Origin: Mesorhizobium waimense
Lineage (GTDB): Bacteria > Pseudomonadota > Alphaproteobacteria > Rhizobiales > Rhizobiaceae
Assembly (NCBI RefSeq): GCF_003601975.1
Contig: NZ_QZWZ01000002.1
Location: forward strand, 124,001 to 188,000
Length of the DNA: 64,000 nt
Direction: 5' to 3'
A model generated the notes under the pieces. That model had not been told where the DNA came from and did not search any database. It saw only the letters and a list, made by a program, of their open reading frames with translations. The translations under genes and the position numbers were made by a program. Positions 25,059 through 33,900 of this stretch are shown piece after piece; the first letter of the stretch is position 1, and each line of letters begins with the position of its first letter.

Positions 25059-26708
25059 GTGGCACGCCAGTTCATCTATCACATGGCCGGCCTCAACAAG
25101 GCCTACGGCACCAAGAAGGTGCTCGAGAATATCCATCTGTCCTTCTATCCCGACGCCAAGATCGGCATCCTCGGCCCCAACGGCGCCGGCAAGTCGACGA
25201 TCCTCAAGATCATGGCCGGCATCGACAAGGACTGGAACGGCGAGGCGTGGCTGGCCGAGGGTGCCACCGTCGGCTATCTGGCGCAGGAGCCGGCGCTCGA
25301 TGCAAAAAAGACGGTGTTCGAGAACGTCATGGAAGGCGTGGCCGCCAAGACCGCCATCATCGAGCGCTACAACGAACTGATGATGAACTATTCCGACGAG
25401 ACGGCGGACGAGTCCGCCAAGCTCCAGGACGAGATGGACCGGCTGAACCTCTGGGACCTCGAGCAGCAGGTCGAGATGGCGATGGAAGCGCTGGGCTGTC
25501 CGCCCAAGGATTCCGAAGTCACCAAACTGTCGGGCGGCGAGCGCCGCCGCGTCGCGCTCTGCCAGCTGCTGCTGCGCCAGCCCGATCTTCTGCTGCTCGA
25601 CGAACCGACCAACCATCTCGACGCCGAAACCACGGCGTGGCTGGAAAAGCATCTGCGCGCCTATCCGGGCGCGGTGATGATCATCACCCACGACCGCTAC
25701 TTCCTCGACAATGTCACCGGATGGATCCTCGAGCTCGACCGCGGCCGGGGCATTCCCTATGAGGGCAACTACACCAAGTATCTCGAAGCCAAGGCCAAGC
25801 GGCTCAAGCAGGAAGGCCGCGAGGATGACGCTCGCCAGCGCGCCATCGGCCGCGAGCGCGAGTGGATCCAGTCCAGCCCGAAGGCCCGCCAGACCAAGTC
25901 CAAGGCGCGTATCAAGGCGTTCGAGGATCTGCTGGTCGCCGCCGACAGCCGCCGCCCGACCGACACCCAGATCGTCATCCCGCATGGCGAGCGCCTCGGC
26001 AACGTGGTGATCGAGGTCGCCGAGTTGTCGAAGGGCTTTGGTGACACGCTGTTGATCGAAGGCCTGGAATTCAAGCTGCCACCGGGCGGCATCGTCGGCG
26101 TCATCGGCCCCAACGGCGCCGGCAAGACGACGCTGTTCAAGATGATCACCGGTCAGGAAAAGCCGGACGGCGGCACCATCCGCGTCGGCGAGACGGTCAA
26201 GCTCGGCTATGTCGACCAGAGCCGCGACGCACTCGATCCGTCGAAGACCGTATGGGAAGAGATTTCGGGCGGCGCCGAAGTGGTCAAGCTCGGCAAATAC
26301 GAGGCCAACACCCGCGCCTACTGCTCGTCGTTCAACTTCCGCGGCCAGGACCAGCAGCAGAAGGTCGGCAATCTGTCCGGTGGCCAGCGCAACCGCGTGC
26401 ATCTGGCCAAGATGCTGAAGACTGGCGGCAATGTGCTACTGCTCGACGAACCGACCAACGATCTCGATACGGAAACGCTGGCAGCACTTGAAGATGCGCT
26501 GGAAAGCTTCGCCGGCTGCGCCGTCATCATCTCGCATGATCGTATGTTCCTCGACCGGCTGGCGACGCACATCCTCGCCTTCGAGGGCGACAGCCATGTC
26601 GAATGGTTCGAGGGCAATTTCGAGGACTACGAGCAGGACAAGATTCGCCGCCTCGGGCCGGATGCCGTCAACCCGCACCGGATGACGTATAAGAGGCTGA
26701 CGCGATAG
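25059..26708 (+). CDS. ettA: Energy-dependent translational throttle protein EttA (ABC-F ATPase)
   Basis: 549 residues with two ABC domains and no membrane segments: Walker A GPNGAGKS at 39-46 and again near 350, signatures LSGGE near 162 and LSGGQ near 441, and the inter-domain linker with EREWIQSSPKARQTKSKARIKAFEDLL. Length and the ARQFIYHMAGLNKAYG start match EttA closely. EttA gates the ribosome's first elongation step according to the ATP/ADP ratio. The start is GTG 25059 with AGGGAAAG upstream. Confidence 0.96.
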   Translation: MARQFIYHMAGLNKAYGTKKVLENIHLSFYPDAKIGILGPNGAGKSTILKIMAGIDKDWNGEAWLAEGATVGYLAQEPALDAKKTVFENVMEGVAAKTAIIERYNELMMNYSDETADESAKLQDEMDRLNLWDLEQQVEMAMEALGCPPKDSEVTKLSGGERRRVALCQLLLRQPDLLLLDEPTNHLDAETTAWLEKHLRAYPGAVMIITHDRYFLDNVTGWILELDRGRGIPYEGNYTKYLEAKAKRLKQEGREDDARQRAIGREREWIQSSPKARQTKSKARIKAFEDLLVAADSRRPTDTQIVIPHGERLGNVVIEVAELSKGFGDTLLIEGLEFKLPPGGIVGVIGPNGAGKTTLFKMITGQEKPDGGTIRVGETVKLGYVDQSRDALDPSKTVWEEISGGAEVVKLGKYEANTRAYCSSFNFRGQDQQQKVGNLSGGQRNRVHLAKMLKTGGNVLLLDEPTNDLDTETLAALEDALESFAGCAVIISHDRMFLDRLATHILAFEGDSHVEWFEGNFEDYEQDKIRRLGPDAVNPHRMTYKRLTR

Positions 26709-26755
26709 GATATTTGTCGGGGCGGCGAATTCTCAAGATGATCTGAGGAGCTGAC

Positions 26756-27523
26756 ATGGCTGACTGGTCCGCCGCCCAATATCTGAAGTTCGAGGATGAG
26801 CGCACGCGCCCAGCGCGCGATCTCGTCCAGCAGGTGCCGGTCGACTTCCCGCGCCGGGTCGTCGATATTGGCTGCGGGCCGGGCAATTCGACCGAGCTTC
26901 TGGTCGAGCGCTGGCCGGACGCGCAAGTCAGCGGCTTCGACACTTCGCCCGACATGATCGAGAAGGCGAGGGCGCGCCTGCCCGATGTCACCTTCGAACT
27001 GTCGGACGCGGCAACATGGCAGCCGGAGAAGCACGTCGACGTGATCTTCGCCAATGCCGTCTTCCAGTGGCTGCCAGAGCACCCGGCCGTCTTCCAGCGG
27101 CTGATGGGGTTCTTGGCGCCAGGCGGCGCGCTTGCCATTCAGATGCCGGACAATCTTGGCGAGGACTCGCATCGCCTGATGCGGGAGACGGCCGCCGAGA
27201 TGCCGTTTGCCGCAAAGATGAAAGGAGCGGCGCGCGGGCGGCTGCCGCCGGTTTCATTCTACTACGACCTGCTGTCGCCCCTGTCCAACCGGCTCGATAT
27301 CTGGCACACCATCTACAACCACCCGCTGGCCGACGCTGAAGCGATCGTCGAATGGGTGAAGTCGACGGGCTTGAAGCCTTTCCTCGATCCGCTTGCCGCG
27401 GACGAGAAGACTATGTTCCTCAACCACTACACGGCCAAAATCGCAGAGGCCTATCCCAGGACGGCGGACGGCAAGGTCCTGCTGCGCTTCCCCCGCATCT
27501 TCATCGTCGCCAAGAGAGCCTGA
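26756..27523 (+). CDS. tam: Trans-aconitate 2-methyltransferase
   Basis: 255 residues, class I SAM methyltransferase. [20 protein letters not shown] at the N-terminus is diagnostic for Tam, followed by the SAM loop [11 protein letters not shown] near 37-47 and [12 protein letters not shown]. It methylates trans-aconitate, an inhibitor of the TCA cycle. TGAGGAGCTGAC precedes the ATG. It follows ettA by 47 bp with no terminator visible, so the two may be co-transcribed. Confidence 0.94.
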   Translation: MADWSAAQYLKFEDERTRPARDLVQQVPVDFPRRVVDIGCGPGNSTELLVERWPDAQVSGFDTSPDMIEKARARLPDVTFELSDAATWQPEKHVDVIFANAVFQWLPEHPAVFQRLMGFLAPGGALAIQMPDNLGEDSHRLMRETAAEMPFAAKMKGAARGRLPPVSFYYDLLSPLSNRLDIWHTIYNHPLADAEAIVEWVKSTGLKPFLDPLAADEKTMFLNHYTAKIAEAYPRTADGKVLLRFPRIFIVAKRA

Positions 27524-27665
27524 CCGCGTGTCGGTCAACTCGCCGCGATAGCAACGGGAAATGGCGGTTTAAGCTGGCATAAACCGGCCAAATGCGACAA
27601 GGGTTGCACCGGGCCGTCTACGCCCACATCAAGCCCTCAACGCCTGTGCATGGGACGGGTTGGAA

Positions 27666-28787
27666 ATGCATCGCGTCATCATCAGCGGCATCGGCGTCGA
27701 AATCCCTGGACCCAAGATCACCAATGAAGAATTGGTCGCCAGCTTCAACGCCTGGGTCGACATGGAGAACGTGCGCCGCTCGGTCTCGGGCGAGACGCTG
27801 CTGCAGAAGTCGGACAGCGCCTTCATCGTCCATGCCTCCGGCGTCCAGACCCGCCATGTGATCGAGCGAGAAGGCATTCTTGACCCGACGCGGATGGCGC
27901 CGCGCATTCCGGCGCGGCCCGACGATGCGCTGTCGCTGCAGGCCGAGTTCGGCGTCGCCTCGGCCAGGAAGGCGCTCGACCATGCCGGGTTGCAGCCGTC
28001 CGATATCGACCTGGTGATCTGCTCGGCCTCGCACCACCAGCGGCCCTATCCGGCGATCGCTATCGAGATGCAGCAGGCGTTGGGCACGAAGGGTGCCGGC
28101 TTCGATATGGGGCTTGGCTGCTCGTCGGCCGCGGCGGCGCTGCATATCGCGGTCAATCTGGTGCGGGCCGGAGCGCACAAACGCGTGCTGGTGACGACGC
28201 CGGAGATCATCACCGGCCATCTCAATTTCCGCGACCGGCAGACGCATTTCATCTTCGGCGATGCTTCGGTGTCGATGGTGGTCGAAGGGCTCGACCAGGG
28301 CGAGAAGCGGCCGGGGCGTTTCCAGGTGCTCGATACCCGCACCTGGACGCAGATGTCGAACAACATCCGCACCAATCTCGGCTACCACACGCGCACCGCC
28401 CAGGATGATCCCTACATGATCAACCTGGAAGGCAATCTGATCAAGCAGGTCGGCAACAAGGTGTTCAAGGAAGTTACCGTCGCCGGCCACAAATTCATCG
28501 TCGAGTTCCTGGCCGAGCACGGGCTGACGCCGCAAGGCATCCGCCGCTTCTGGCTGCATCAGGCCAATGCGCGCATGAACGCCATGATCCTGAAACTCGC
28601 CTTCGGCCACGAGGTCGACCATGATCGCGCGCCAATGGTGCTGGAGCGCCTCGGCAACACCGCCGGCGCCGGCGCCATCATCGCGCTGTCCGAGAACCAC
28701 GCTGATATGAAACCGGGCGACTACGGCCTGCTCTGCGCCTTCGGGGCGGGATACTCGATCGGCGGCGCACTGCTGCGCATGCTTTGA
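27666..28787 (+). CDS. Beta-ketoacyl-ACP synthase III-like protein (long form)
   Basis: 373 residues of the thiolase fold. The catalytic triad is in order: Cys152 in MGLGCSSAAAALH, His in RFWLHQANARMN near 296, and Asn in RLGNTAGAGA near 330. It is about 50 residues longer than housekeeping FabH because of an insert near 25-85 (NAWVDMENVRRSVSGETLL, then MAPRIPARPDD). That insert marks a separate KAS III subgroup, possibly acting on unusual acyl-CoAs. ATG 27666 is used; a TTG at 27660 is in frame. There is no neighbouring acyl carrier protein. Confidence 0.88.
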   Translation: MHRVIISGIGVEIPGPKITNEELVASFNAWVDMENVRRSVSGETLLQKSDSAFIVHASGVQTRHVIEREGILDPTRMAPRIPARPDDALSLQAEFGVASARKALDHAGLQPSDIDLVICSASHHQRPYPAIAIEMQQALGTKGAGFDMGLGCSSAAAALHIAVNLVRAGAHKRVLVTTPEIITGHLNFRDRQTHFIFGDASVSMVVEGLDQGEKRPGRFQVLDTRTWTQMSNNIRTNLGYHTRTAQDDPYMINLEGNLIKQVGNKVFKEVTVAGHKFIVEFLAEHGLTPQGIRRFWLHQANARMNAMILKLAFGHEVDHDRAPMVLERLGNTAGAGAIIALSENHADMKPGDYGLLCAFGAGYSIGGALLRML

Positions 28788-28788
28788 T

Positions 28789-29355
28789 TTAGGCGGGCGC
28801 GAACGGCACCAGCATGGCAACGCGCCTGGCGTAATCGTCATAGGCGGTGCCCAGTTCGCCGCGCAGGAACTGCTCCTCCAACCTTGCCTTGATGACGGCG
28901 CCGATGGTGAGCAGGGCGGCACCGGCAACGCCCCATACCGTTCCCTTTGCGGCCATGGTGGCGAAGACCGCCAGCAGCAGGCCGGTGTAGATCGGATGCC
29001 GGACCAAGCCATAGGGTCCGGTGTCGACCACGTGGTGATCCGCCTTAGCGGTGATGGTACCCGACCACAGCCGGCCGAGATGCAACCTGGCCCACCAGGA
29101 GAAGACGAGGCCAATCGCGATCAGCGCGACGCAGATCCACGCTTCGGTGAGGTTCGGCATCCAGAGCCGCAGCCGGCCGACATAGCCGTGCGCCGGAACG
29201 AACAGCAGGACCACTCCGACCATCCACAGGGCGCGATAGCGAAACTCGGCCTGGAAGCCTGCGCGCTTCTGCACGGGGTCGGCCCAGAAGGCGGCCGCGA
29301 GCCAGGAGACGACCCATATTTGCCAGAGCGCCGCGATTGCGGGTGCGGGATGCAT
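28789..29355 (-). CDS. Isoprenylcysteine methyltransferase-like membrane protein
   Basis: 188 residues with four to five hydrophobic helices and the C-terminal ICMT/PEMT signature: GPYGLVRHPIYTGLLLAVFAT followed by KARLEEQFLRGELGTAYDDYARRV. These bind SAM at the membrane and methylate lipid or small-molecule carboxyls or amines. ATG 29355 is chosen because GGAGGAG lies ten bases upstream and earlier codons look non-coding. It is convergent with the KAS III gene, the stops one base apart. Confidence 0.86.
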   Translation of the reverse strand: MHPAPAIAALWQIWVVSWLAAAFWADPVQKRAGFQAEFRYRALWMVGVVLLFVPAHGYVGRLRLWMPNLTEAWICVALIAIGLVFSWWARLHLGRLWSGTITAKADHHVVDTGPYGLVRHPIYTGLLLAVFATMAAKGTVWGVAGAALLTIGAVIKARLEEQFLRGELGTAYDDYARRVAMLVPFAPA

Positions 29356-29566
29356 GATGACACGTCTCCTCCTGACGCCAGTATCAAGTCGACGCAGCAC
29401 GGCGGCAATACGGCGCCCGGCCAGAGGATGCGCGGTTGGCGGTAAGAAGATCGTGATCGGTGAAGCATCCCACCAGCCGGCTTGATCGGGATCATCAGCG
29501 CTTTGGACTGGACCCGGTCCATGGCCGCGGGCTAATTGCGGTTCGTGTTGCAGAAGGAATGAAGCC

Positions 29567-30184
29567 ATGGCGGATCTCTTTGCCGGGACCGAAAATCCGG
29601 TCGAAATCCTGCCGGCGCGAAAGCTCGCGGCGAAAGTCGCGGCGCTTTATGTCGCGCCCCTCGATCACTTCGAAACACGACCGGTGCAAGAATTGCGGCT
29701 CGGTTTCGACGGCATCGATGGCGATTTCCACGCCGGCGCCACGCGGCGTTCCGGCGGGCGCGAGCCCTGGTATCCGCGCGGCACCGAGATGCGCAACGAG
29801 CGGCAATTGTCGATCGTGGCGGCGGACGAGCTCGCCATTGTCGCCGAGCGGATGAGCCTCAATGAGGTCAAGCCGGAATGGATCGGCGCCAATCTGCTGA
29901 TCGAGGGCGTGCCGCAACTTTCCATGCTGCCCTCGGGTACGCTGCTGTTTTTCAGGGGCGGCGTGACGATCAAGGTCGACGCGCAGAACGGACCCTGCCG
30001 CATTGCCGGGCGCTCGGTCGCGGAGAATGCCGGGATGGCCGACCACGAGGCCGGCGCGCTGGCCTTTCCGAAGGCGGCGAAGCGGCTGCGCGGCCTTGTC
30101 GCCTGGGTGGAGAAGCCGGGCACGATTGTTGCCGGCGAGGAGATCTCGGTGCGCGTGCCCGAGCAATGGATTTATCGGGCTTAG
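29567..30184 (+). CDS. MOSC domain-containing protein
   Basis: 205 residues. The MOSC domain is indicated by GFDGIDGDFHAGATRR near 46-61, NERQLSIVAADELA, the NLLIEGVP strand and the conserved cysteine in AQNGPCRIAGR (near 146). Proteins of this fold bind molybdenum cofactor or transfer sulfur, as in YiiM and the C-terminus of MoCo sulfurase. It is a stand-alone MOSC protein. The TAG stop is formed by the first three bases of the palindromic repeat that follows. Confidence 0.88.
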   Translation: MADLFAGTENPVEILPARKLAAKVAALYVAPLDHFETRPVQELRLGFDGIDGDFHAGATRRSGGREPWYPRGTEMRNERQLSIVAADELAIVAERMSLNEVKPEWIGANLLIEGVPQLSMLPSGTLLFFRGGVTIKVDAQNGPCRIAGRSVAENAGMADHEAGALAFPKAAKRLRGLVAWVEKPGTIVAGEEISVRVPEQWIYRA

Positions 30185-30280
30185 AGCGGTTCAGCTTTAA
30201 TAGAATCGCTGACCGCTCTAAGTATTTGTTTTTACGCAATTCCGGACGGAAAACCGCTACGCACTTTTCCTGGAATTGCT
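30182..30280. repeat. Palindromic intergenic repeat (rhizobial short interspersed element)
   Basis: Two hairpins in tandem: TAGAGCGGTTCAGC (30182-30195) with GCTGACCGCTCTA (30208-30220, one base shorter), and GCAATTCC (30236-30243) with GGAATTGC (30272-30279). From memory this sequence recurs across mesorhizobial genomes. It begins inside the MOSC stop codon and ends inside the convergent aminotransferase gene, encoding that protein's last seven residues and its stop. Confidence 0.8.
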
Positions 30281-31237
30281 GTAGGACACCGGGCTCGACC
30301 AGGCCGGGTCCGCGTGCCTTTGCCAATAGAGCGCCATCAGCCGGCTGGTGATAGCGCCGACCTTGCGGTCGGCGACCGGGATGCCGTCGATCACGGTCAC
30401 CGGCATGATGCCGCCGGCGGTCGAAGTGATAAAGACTTCATCGGCTGCCTTCAGCGCGGCGACACTGACGTCGGCCGCTGTTGCAGACAGCCCTGCCTCG
30501 GCGCAGAGGTCGAAGACGGTGCGGCGCGTGATGCCGGGCAGGACGCCGACGGCCGGCGTCGACAATTTGCCGTCCTTCACGCAGAAGACGTTGAAGCCGG
30601 GACCTTCAGCGACATTGCCGTTGAAATCGAGGATCAGCGCGGTCTCGGCGCCGCGGTCATAGGCGTCGTAGAGGCCGCGCACGAGGTCGAGCCAGTGGTA
30701 GTTCTTGATCGCCGGATCAACTGAGGCCGGCGGGATGCGCACCTTGTCGCTGATCGCGACATTGAGGCCGCGCCGCAACTGCTCGGCATTGGCGACCGAG
30801 CCGAAGGGCACGGCGAAGGCCATGAAGCGATTGATCGCCTGGCGCGGGTCGCGGCTGAAGGTCGGCGACGCGCCACGCGTGCACAGCATCTCGACATAGG
30901 CGGCGCGATGGCCGGATAGCGCGACGCAATCGTGCAGGATCTCGGCGACGCTGTCGCGGTCGAACGGGATCGCCATGCGCAGCTTCTCCAACCCGCCGAA
31001 GAAGCGGTCGAGATGCAGGTCGAGCCGAAAGAAGCGACCGTCCCAGACATGCACCGTGTCGTAGGTGGCGTCGGAATGCAGAAAGCCCCAATCCAACACC
31101 GAGATCTTGGCCTGCGACATCGGCAGGTACTGGCCGTCCAGGAAGGCAACGCCGTCCGGATAAGAGTGCGGATCGATATGGAGCTCGGAAAGAGGCGGCA
31201 GCGGTATGGCTCGCTCCGTTGCAGTGTCTCGGCTCAT
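30257..31237 (-). CDS. Class IV aminotransferase (D-amino acid / branched-chain aminotransferase-like)
   Basis: 326 residues, fold type IV PLP enzyme. Lys178 (DPAIKNYHWLD) is the Schiff-base lysine, EGPGFNVF near 215 carries the conserved glutamate, and GILPGITRR-like GVLPGITRRTVFDL and STAGGIMPV complete the PLP site. WGFLHSDATYDTVHVWDGRFFRL at the N-terminus is typical of D-amino acid transaminase-like enzymes. The last seven residues (SNSRKSA) and the stop lie within an interspersed repeat, so the native C-terminus was probably replaced or extended. The substrate is undefined. Confidence 0.9.
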   Translation of the reverse strand: MSRDTATERAIPLPPLSELHIDPHSYPDGVAFLDGQYLPMSQAKISVLDWGFLHSDATYDTVHVWDGRFFRLDLHLDRFFGGLEKLRMAIPFDRDSVAEILHDCVALSGHRAAYVEMLCTRGASPTFSRDPRQAINRFMAFAVPFGSVANAEQLRRGLNVAISDKVRIPPASVDPAIKNYHWLDLVRGLYDAYDRGAETALILDFNGNVAEGPGFNVFCVKDGKLSTPAVGVLPGITRRTVFDLCAEAGLSATAADVSVAALKAADEVFITSTAGGIMPVTVIDGIPVADRKVGAITSRLMALYWQRHADPAWSSPVSYSNSRKSA

Positions 31238-31388
31238 CGCAAACTCTCCCTGTCCATCGCTCGATCCATGGTCAGGCTAGCGGCGCTCAGCGGGTTACAT
31301 AGAGCCACCTATGCGCTCCTCTTTGTTCTAGGTGGAATGCTGGTTTTCCCTTACGGTTGGCGGCGGGAATGTCCGGCCGGAGGGGGAC

Positions 31389-31901
31389 ATGGACAGGCAT
31401 ACGGGGCTTGGTGCAATCATCTTTGCGATGGTCGTTTTCGTCGGCAGCGGCGAAGCCTTCGCTCAATGCGCGCGCGAAGGCGAGGAGCTATGTCAAAGCG
31501 GCCAGACATATCGCTGCGAGAAGACGGGCAGCGAGTTGACGCCGATCTTCCAGAACGTCCCTTGCGTGGTGAATGTGCCGTCCTTGACCGGTACCTGGGT
31601 CGGCAATGGCCATCAAAGCCCGGCCGGTGCTGCCGGCGCCGACTGGTCGATTGCCATGACCATCAACGACAGCGGCGCGTCGATCGACTATCCGTCGCTC
31701 AGTTGTGGCGGGTCTCTCACTCAGCTTTCGAGGGACGACAGCTCGGCGGAGTTCCGGGAGAGCATTACCTTTGGCCAGGACAAGTGCGTCGATGGCGGCA
31801 CGATCACCGTCAGGTTCTTCAAGGGAAACCTGTCCTGGGTCTGGGTCGGCCAGGCAGATGGCCAGCCCTACAACGCCGTCGCCGTGCTGACCCGGCAGTA
31901 G
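31389..31901 (+). CDS. Secreted cysteine-containing protein of unknown function
   Basis: 170 residues with a signal peptide (TGLGAIIFAMVVFVGSGEAFA, cleavage near 25). The mature part starts with a cysteine-rich segment CAREGEELCQSGQTYRCEK then PC near 64, followed by a beta-rich domain from LTGTWVGNGHQ to the end with a further cysteine pair (LSCGGS and DKCVDGG). The second part looks like a small lipocalin-like or WxG-type beta barrel, but no family is recognised. ATG 31389 is used for the signal peptide. It is convergent with the DUF2293 gene. Confidence 0.75.
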   Translation: MDRHTGLGAIIFAMVVFVGSGEAFAQCAREGEELCQSGQTYRCEKTGSELTPIFQNVPCVVNVPSLTGTWVGNGHQSPAGAAGADWSIAMTINDSGASIDYPSLSCGGSLTQLSRDDSSAEFRESITFGQDKCVDGGTITVRFFKGNLSWVWVGQADGQPYNAVAVLTRQ

Positions 31902-31913
31902 CGGCTGCCCGCC

Positions 31914-32228
31914 TCATTCTTCCTCGTCGTCGGAATCGAGCAGCCGCGTGGCGCGCCAGCGGGTCAGCACGATGTTGGTCTGTTCGATGACGAAGAAACG
32001 CGCGGAGTCTCGGTCATAGCCTTCGGCAAGAAGCTTTTCGTAATCGGTGTGGACATGGCGGATATGGGCGGTGGTCGCCAGCCAGACGGAGATAGACGGC
32101 GGCAGATTGTGCAAATGCGCCCTGCCGGCGTCGGCACGGATTTTTTCGATGTCGGCATAGGGCGCCAGCGGCAAAAGCGTGGTCAGCGCCTTGGCGATGG
32201 CGCGACGGCGGTTGGTCGGCGCTTTCAT
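31914..32228 (-). CDS. DUF2293 domain protein
   Basis: 104 residues: AIAKALTTLLPLAPYADIEKIRADAG, LPPSISVWLATTAHIRHVHTDYEKLLAEGYDRDSAR and RWRATRLL match the DUF2293 pattern, which has the IRH-HTDY core. No biochemical function is known to me. It overlaps the end of trmO (ATGA at 32225-32228), so it is translated from the same message and may concern tRNA or ribosome function. It ends in an acidic tail (DSDDEEE). Confidence 0.82.
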   Translation of the reverse strand: MKAPTNRRRAIAKALTTLLPLAPYADIEKIRADAGRAHLHNLPPSISVWLATTAHIRHVHTDYEKLLAEGYDRDSARFFVIEQTNIVLTRWRATRLLDSDDEEE

Positions 32229-32782
32229 GGCTCGTCCCGCCCAGCAATGGTCGCATCGGCAAAAGCGTCGATCGAGGCGAAATAGGGTTTCAGGTCGATG
32301 ACCGGCGTGCCGTCGAGCACGTCGATGGCATCGAGTTCAATGCAGCCATTGCCGATGTCGACCCCGACGAGCTTCGCCACATGCAACCCGACTGGGTTCG
32401 GCCGGGCAGGCGAGCGCAGCGAGAAAACGCCTTTCGGTTCAGCGGCATGGCGGGGTTTCTGCACGATCAGATTCCGCGGCGCATGATGGAGCCAGGAAAG
32501 GATGATGACGTGGCTGGCGCGTTCCAGTCCCGCCAGGCCGTCGCGATAGGGTGGGTCGACCAGCAGTGTGGCACCGCGGCCTGCCTCCCGGGCGGCCCTC
32601 ATGTTCTTCGGACAGGTCTCCCGGCTCGTCCATGGCGAGGCGATGCGGCCGATGAAGACGACGTGGCCATCCCCCGGCATATCGGCCGGATCGGTTTCCA
32701 GCAGCCTTTCGCCGCTGCGCGCCTCGAACATGGTTTTCGCCTCGTTCATCCGAAAACCGCTTTCCGCCTGTGGATCATGCAT
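32225..32782 (-). CDS. trmO: tRNA (N6-threonylcarbamoyladenosine(37)-N6)-methyltransferase TrmO
   Basis: 185 residues; the TrmO/TsaA beta-barrel methylates t6A37 of threonine tRNA using SAM. Visible motifs are HVVFIGRIASPWTSRETCPKN near 40-60, AGLERASHVIILSWLHHA, and KGVFSLRSPARPNPVGLHVAKLVGVD, the last being the hallmark RSPxRPNPIG segment. The first 40 residues precede the domain; an internal ATG at 32749 may be the true start. It is coupled to the DUF2293 gene downstream and divergent from the sahR-like gene over about 100 bp. Confidence 0.92.
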   Translation of the reverse strand: MHDPQAESGFRMNEAKTMFEARSGERLLETDPADMPGDGHVVFIGRIASPWTSRETCPKNMRAAREAGRGATLLVDPPYRDGLAGLERASHVIILSWLHHAPRNLIVQKPRHAAEPKGVFSLRSPARPNPVGLHVAKLVGVDIGNGCIELDAIDVLDGTPVIDLKPYFASIDAFADATIAGRDEP

Positions 32783-32837
32783 GCGTCATTTTCTTGTCCG
32801 GAAGCGACATGGGTCTTGCATGGTTATCAAATTCGAC

Positions 32838-32853
32838 ATAAACATATGTTTAT
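32838..32853. promoter_or_regulatory. Perfect 16-bp palindrome, candidate operator of the sahR-like gene and metF
   Basis: ATAAACATATGTTTAT is fully self-complementary, and flanking bases (GA and TC at the next positions but one) extend the symmetry. It ends 24 bp before the ArsR-type regulator's start and is AT-rich in a GC-rich region. An ArsR dimer site controlling the regulator-metF operon is the natural reading. Confidence 0.75.
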
Positions 32854-32877
32854 ATCTTTTTCAAAAGAGAAGCGCTC

Positions 32878-33900
32878 ATGCATGTCTCGCTCGACACAAT
32901 GGTGGATACGTTGAAGGCGGCGGCCGAATCGAGCCGGCTCCGCATTCTGGCACTCTTGTCGCGCGGCGACCTTACCGTTTCTGATCTTACCGAAATCCTC
33001 GGTCAGTCGCAGCCGCGCGTGTCGCGCCACCTCAAGCTGCTTTTGGAGGCCGGGCTGATCGGCCGTTACCAGGAGGGCTCCTGGGCCTTCTTTCGGCTTT
33101 CGGATACGGATTCGGCCCGTGATTTCGTGATCAGGCTGATCTCAGGTATCCGCGGCGCCGATCCGCAGGTCGAGCGCGACCTCGAGCGGCTGGCGTCGGT
33201 CAAACGCAAGCGCCAGGACCGCGCCGCCGAGTACTTTTCCGAGAATGCCGCGAGCTGGGATCATATCCGCTCGCTGCATGTGCCGGATCGCGCCGTGGAA
33301 TCAGCCTTGCTCAAGCTTGTCGGCAAGCGGCCGTTTCAGTCGATGCTCGACCTTGGCACCGGCACCGGGCGGCTGCTCGAAATCTTTTCGCCGCTCTATC
33401 GGCGCGGCGTCGGCATCGACATGTCGCGCGAGATGCTGACCGTGGCGCGCGCCAATCTCGACAAGGCCGGCGTTTCGAATGCGCAGGTGCGGCAGGGCGA
33501 CATCTTCGCGCCGCCGGTCGAGCGCGATGCCTTCGATCTCGTCACCATCCATCAGGTGCTGCACTATCTCGACGATCCCGCCCGCGCCATCCGCGAGGCG
33601 GCAAGGCTGCTGCGCCCGGCGGGCCGGCTGGTGATCGTCGATTTCGCGCCGCATACGCTGGAATTCCTGCGTGATCAGCATGCGCATGTCAGGCTTGGCT
33701 TTTCCGACCGGCAGATCGCCGAGTGGTTCGCCGAGGCAGGGCTCGCGCTCGAGGACAGCCAGGAGTTCGAACCGCGCGGCGCCAACGAGGCCAGGCTCAC
33801 GGTCAAGCTGTGGCTCGGCCGCGACCGCCGCATGCTGATCGCCGACCCGTCCAACGACAGCCAACCCAGCCAAGCATACCCGATGGGGGAAATAGCCTGA
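32878..33900 (+). CDS. ArsR-family regulator fused to a SAM-dependent methyltransferase domain (SahR-like)
   Basis: 340 residues. An N-terminal ArsR winged helix (SRLRILALLSRGDLTVSDLTEILGQSQPRVSRHLKLLLEAG, 19-60) lacks obvious metal-binding cysteines. A class I methyltransferase domain from about 110 has a SAM loop MLDLGTGTGRLLEIF near 156 and VTIHQVLHYLDDP. This architecture is that of SahR, an S-adenosylhomocysteine-responsive regulator of methionine-cycle genes. Its stop overlaps the metF start (TGATG at 33898-33902), consistent with control of methylene-THF reductase. The palindrome upstream is the likely operator. Confidence 0.88.
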   Translation: MHVSLDTMVDTLKAAAESSRLRILALLSRGDLTVSDLTEILGQSQPRVSRHLKLLLEAGLIGRYQEGSWAFFRLSDTDSARDFVIRLISGIRGADPQVERDLERLASVKRKRQDRAAEYFSENAASWDHIRSLHVPDRAVESALLKLVGKRPFQSMLDLGTGTGRLLEIFSPLYRRGVGIDMSREMLTVARANLDKAGVSNAQVRQGDIFAPPVERDAFDLVTIHQVLHYLDDPARAIREAARLLRPAGRLVIVDFAPHTLEFLRDQHAHVRLGFSDRQIAEWFAEAGLALEDSQEFEPRGANEARLTVKLWLGRDRRMLIADPSNDSQPSQAYPMGEIA

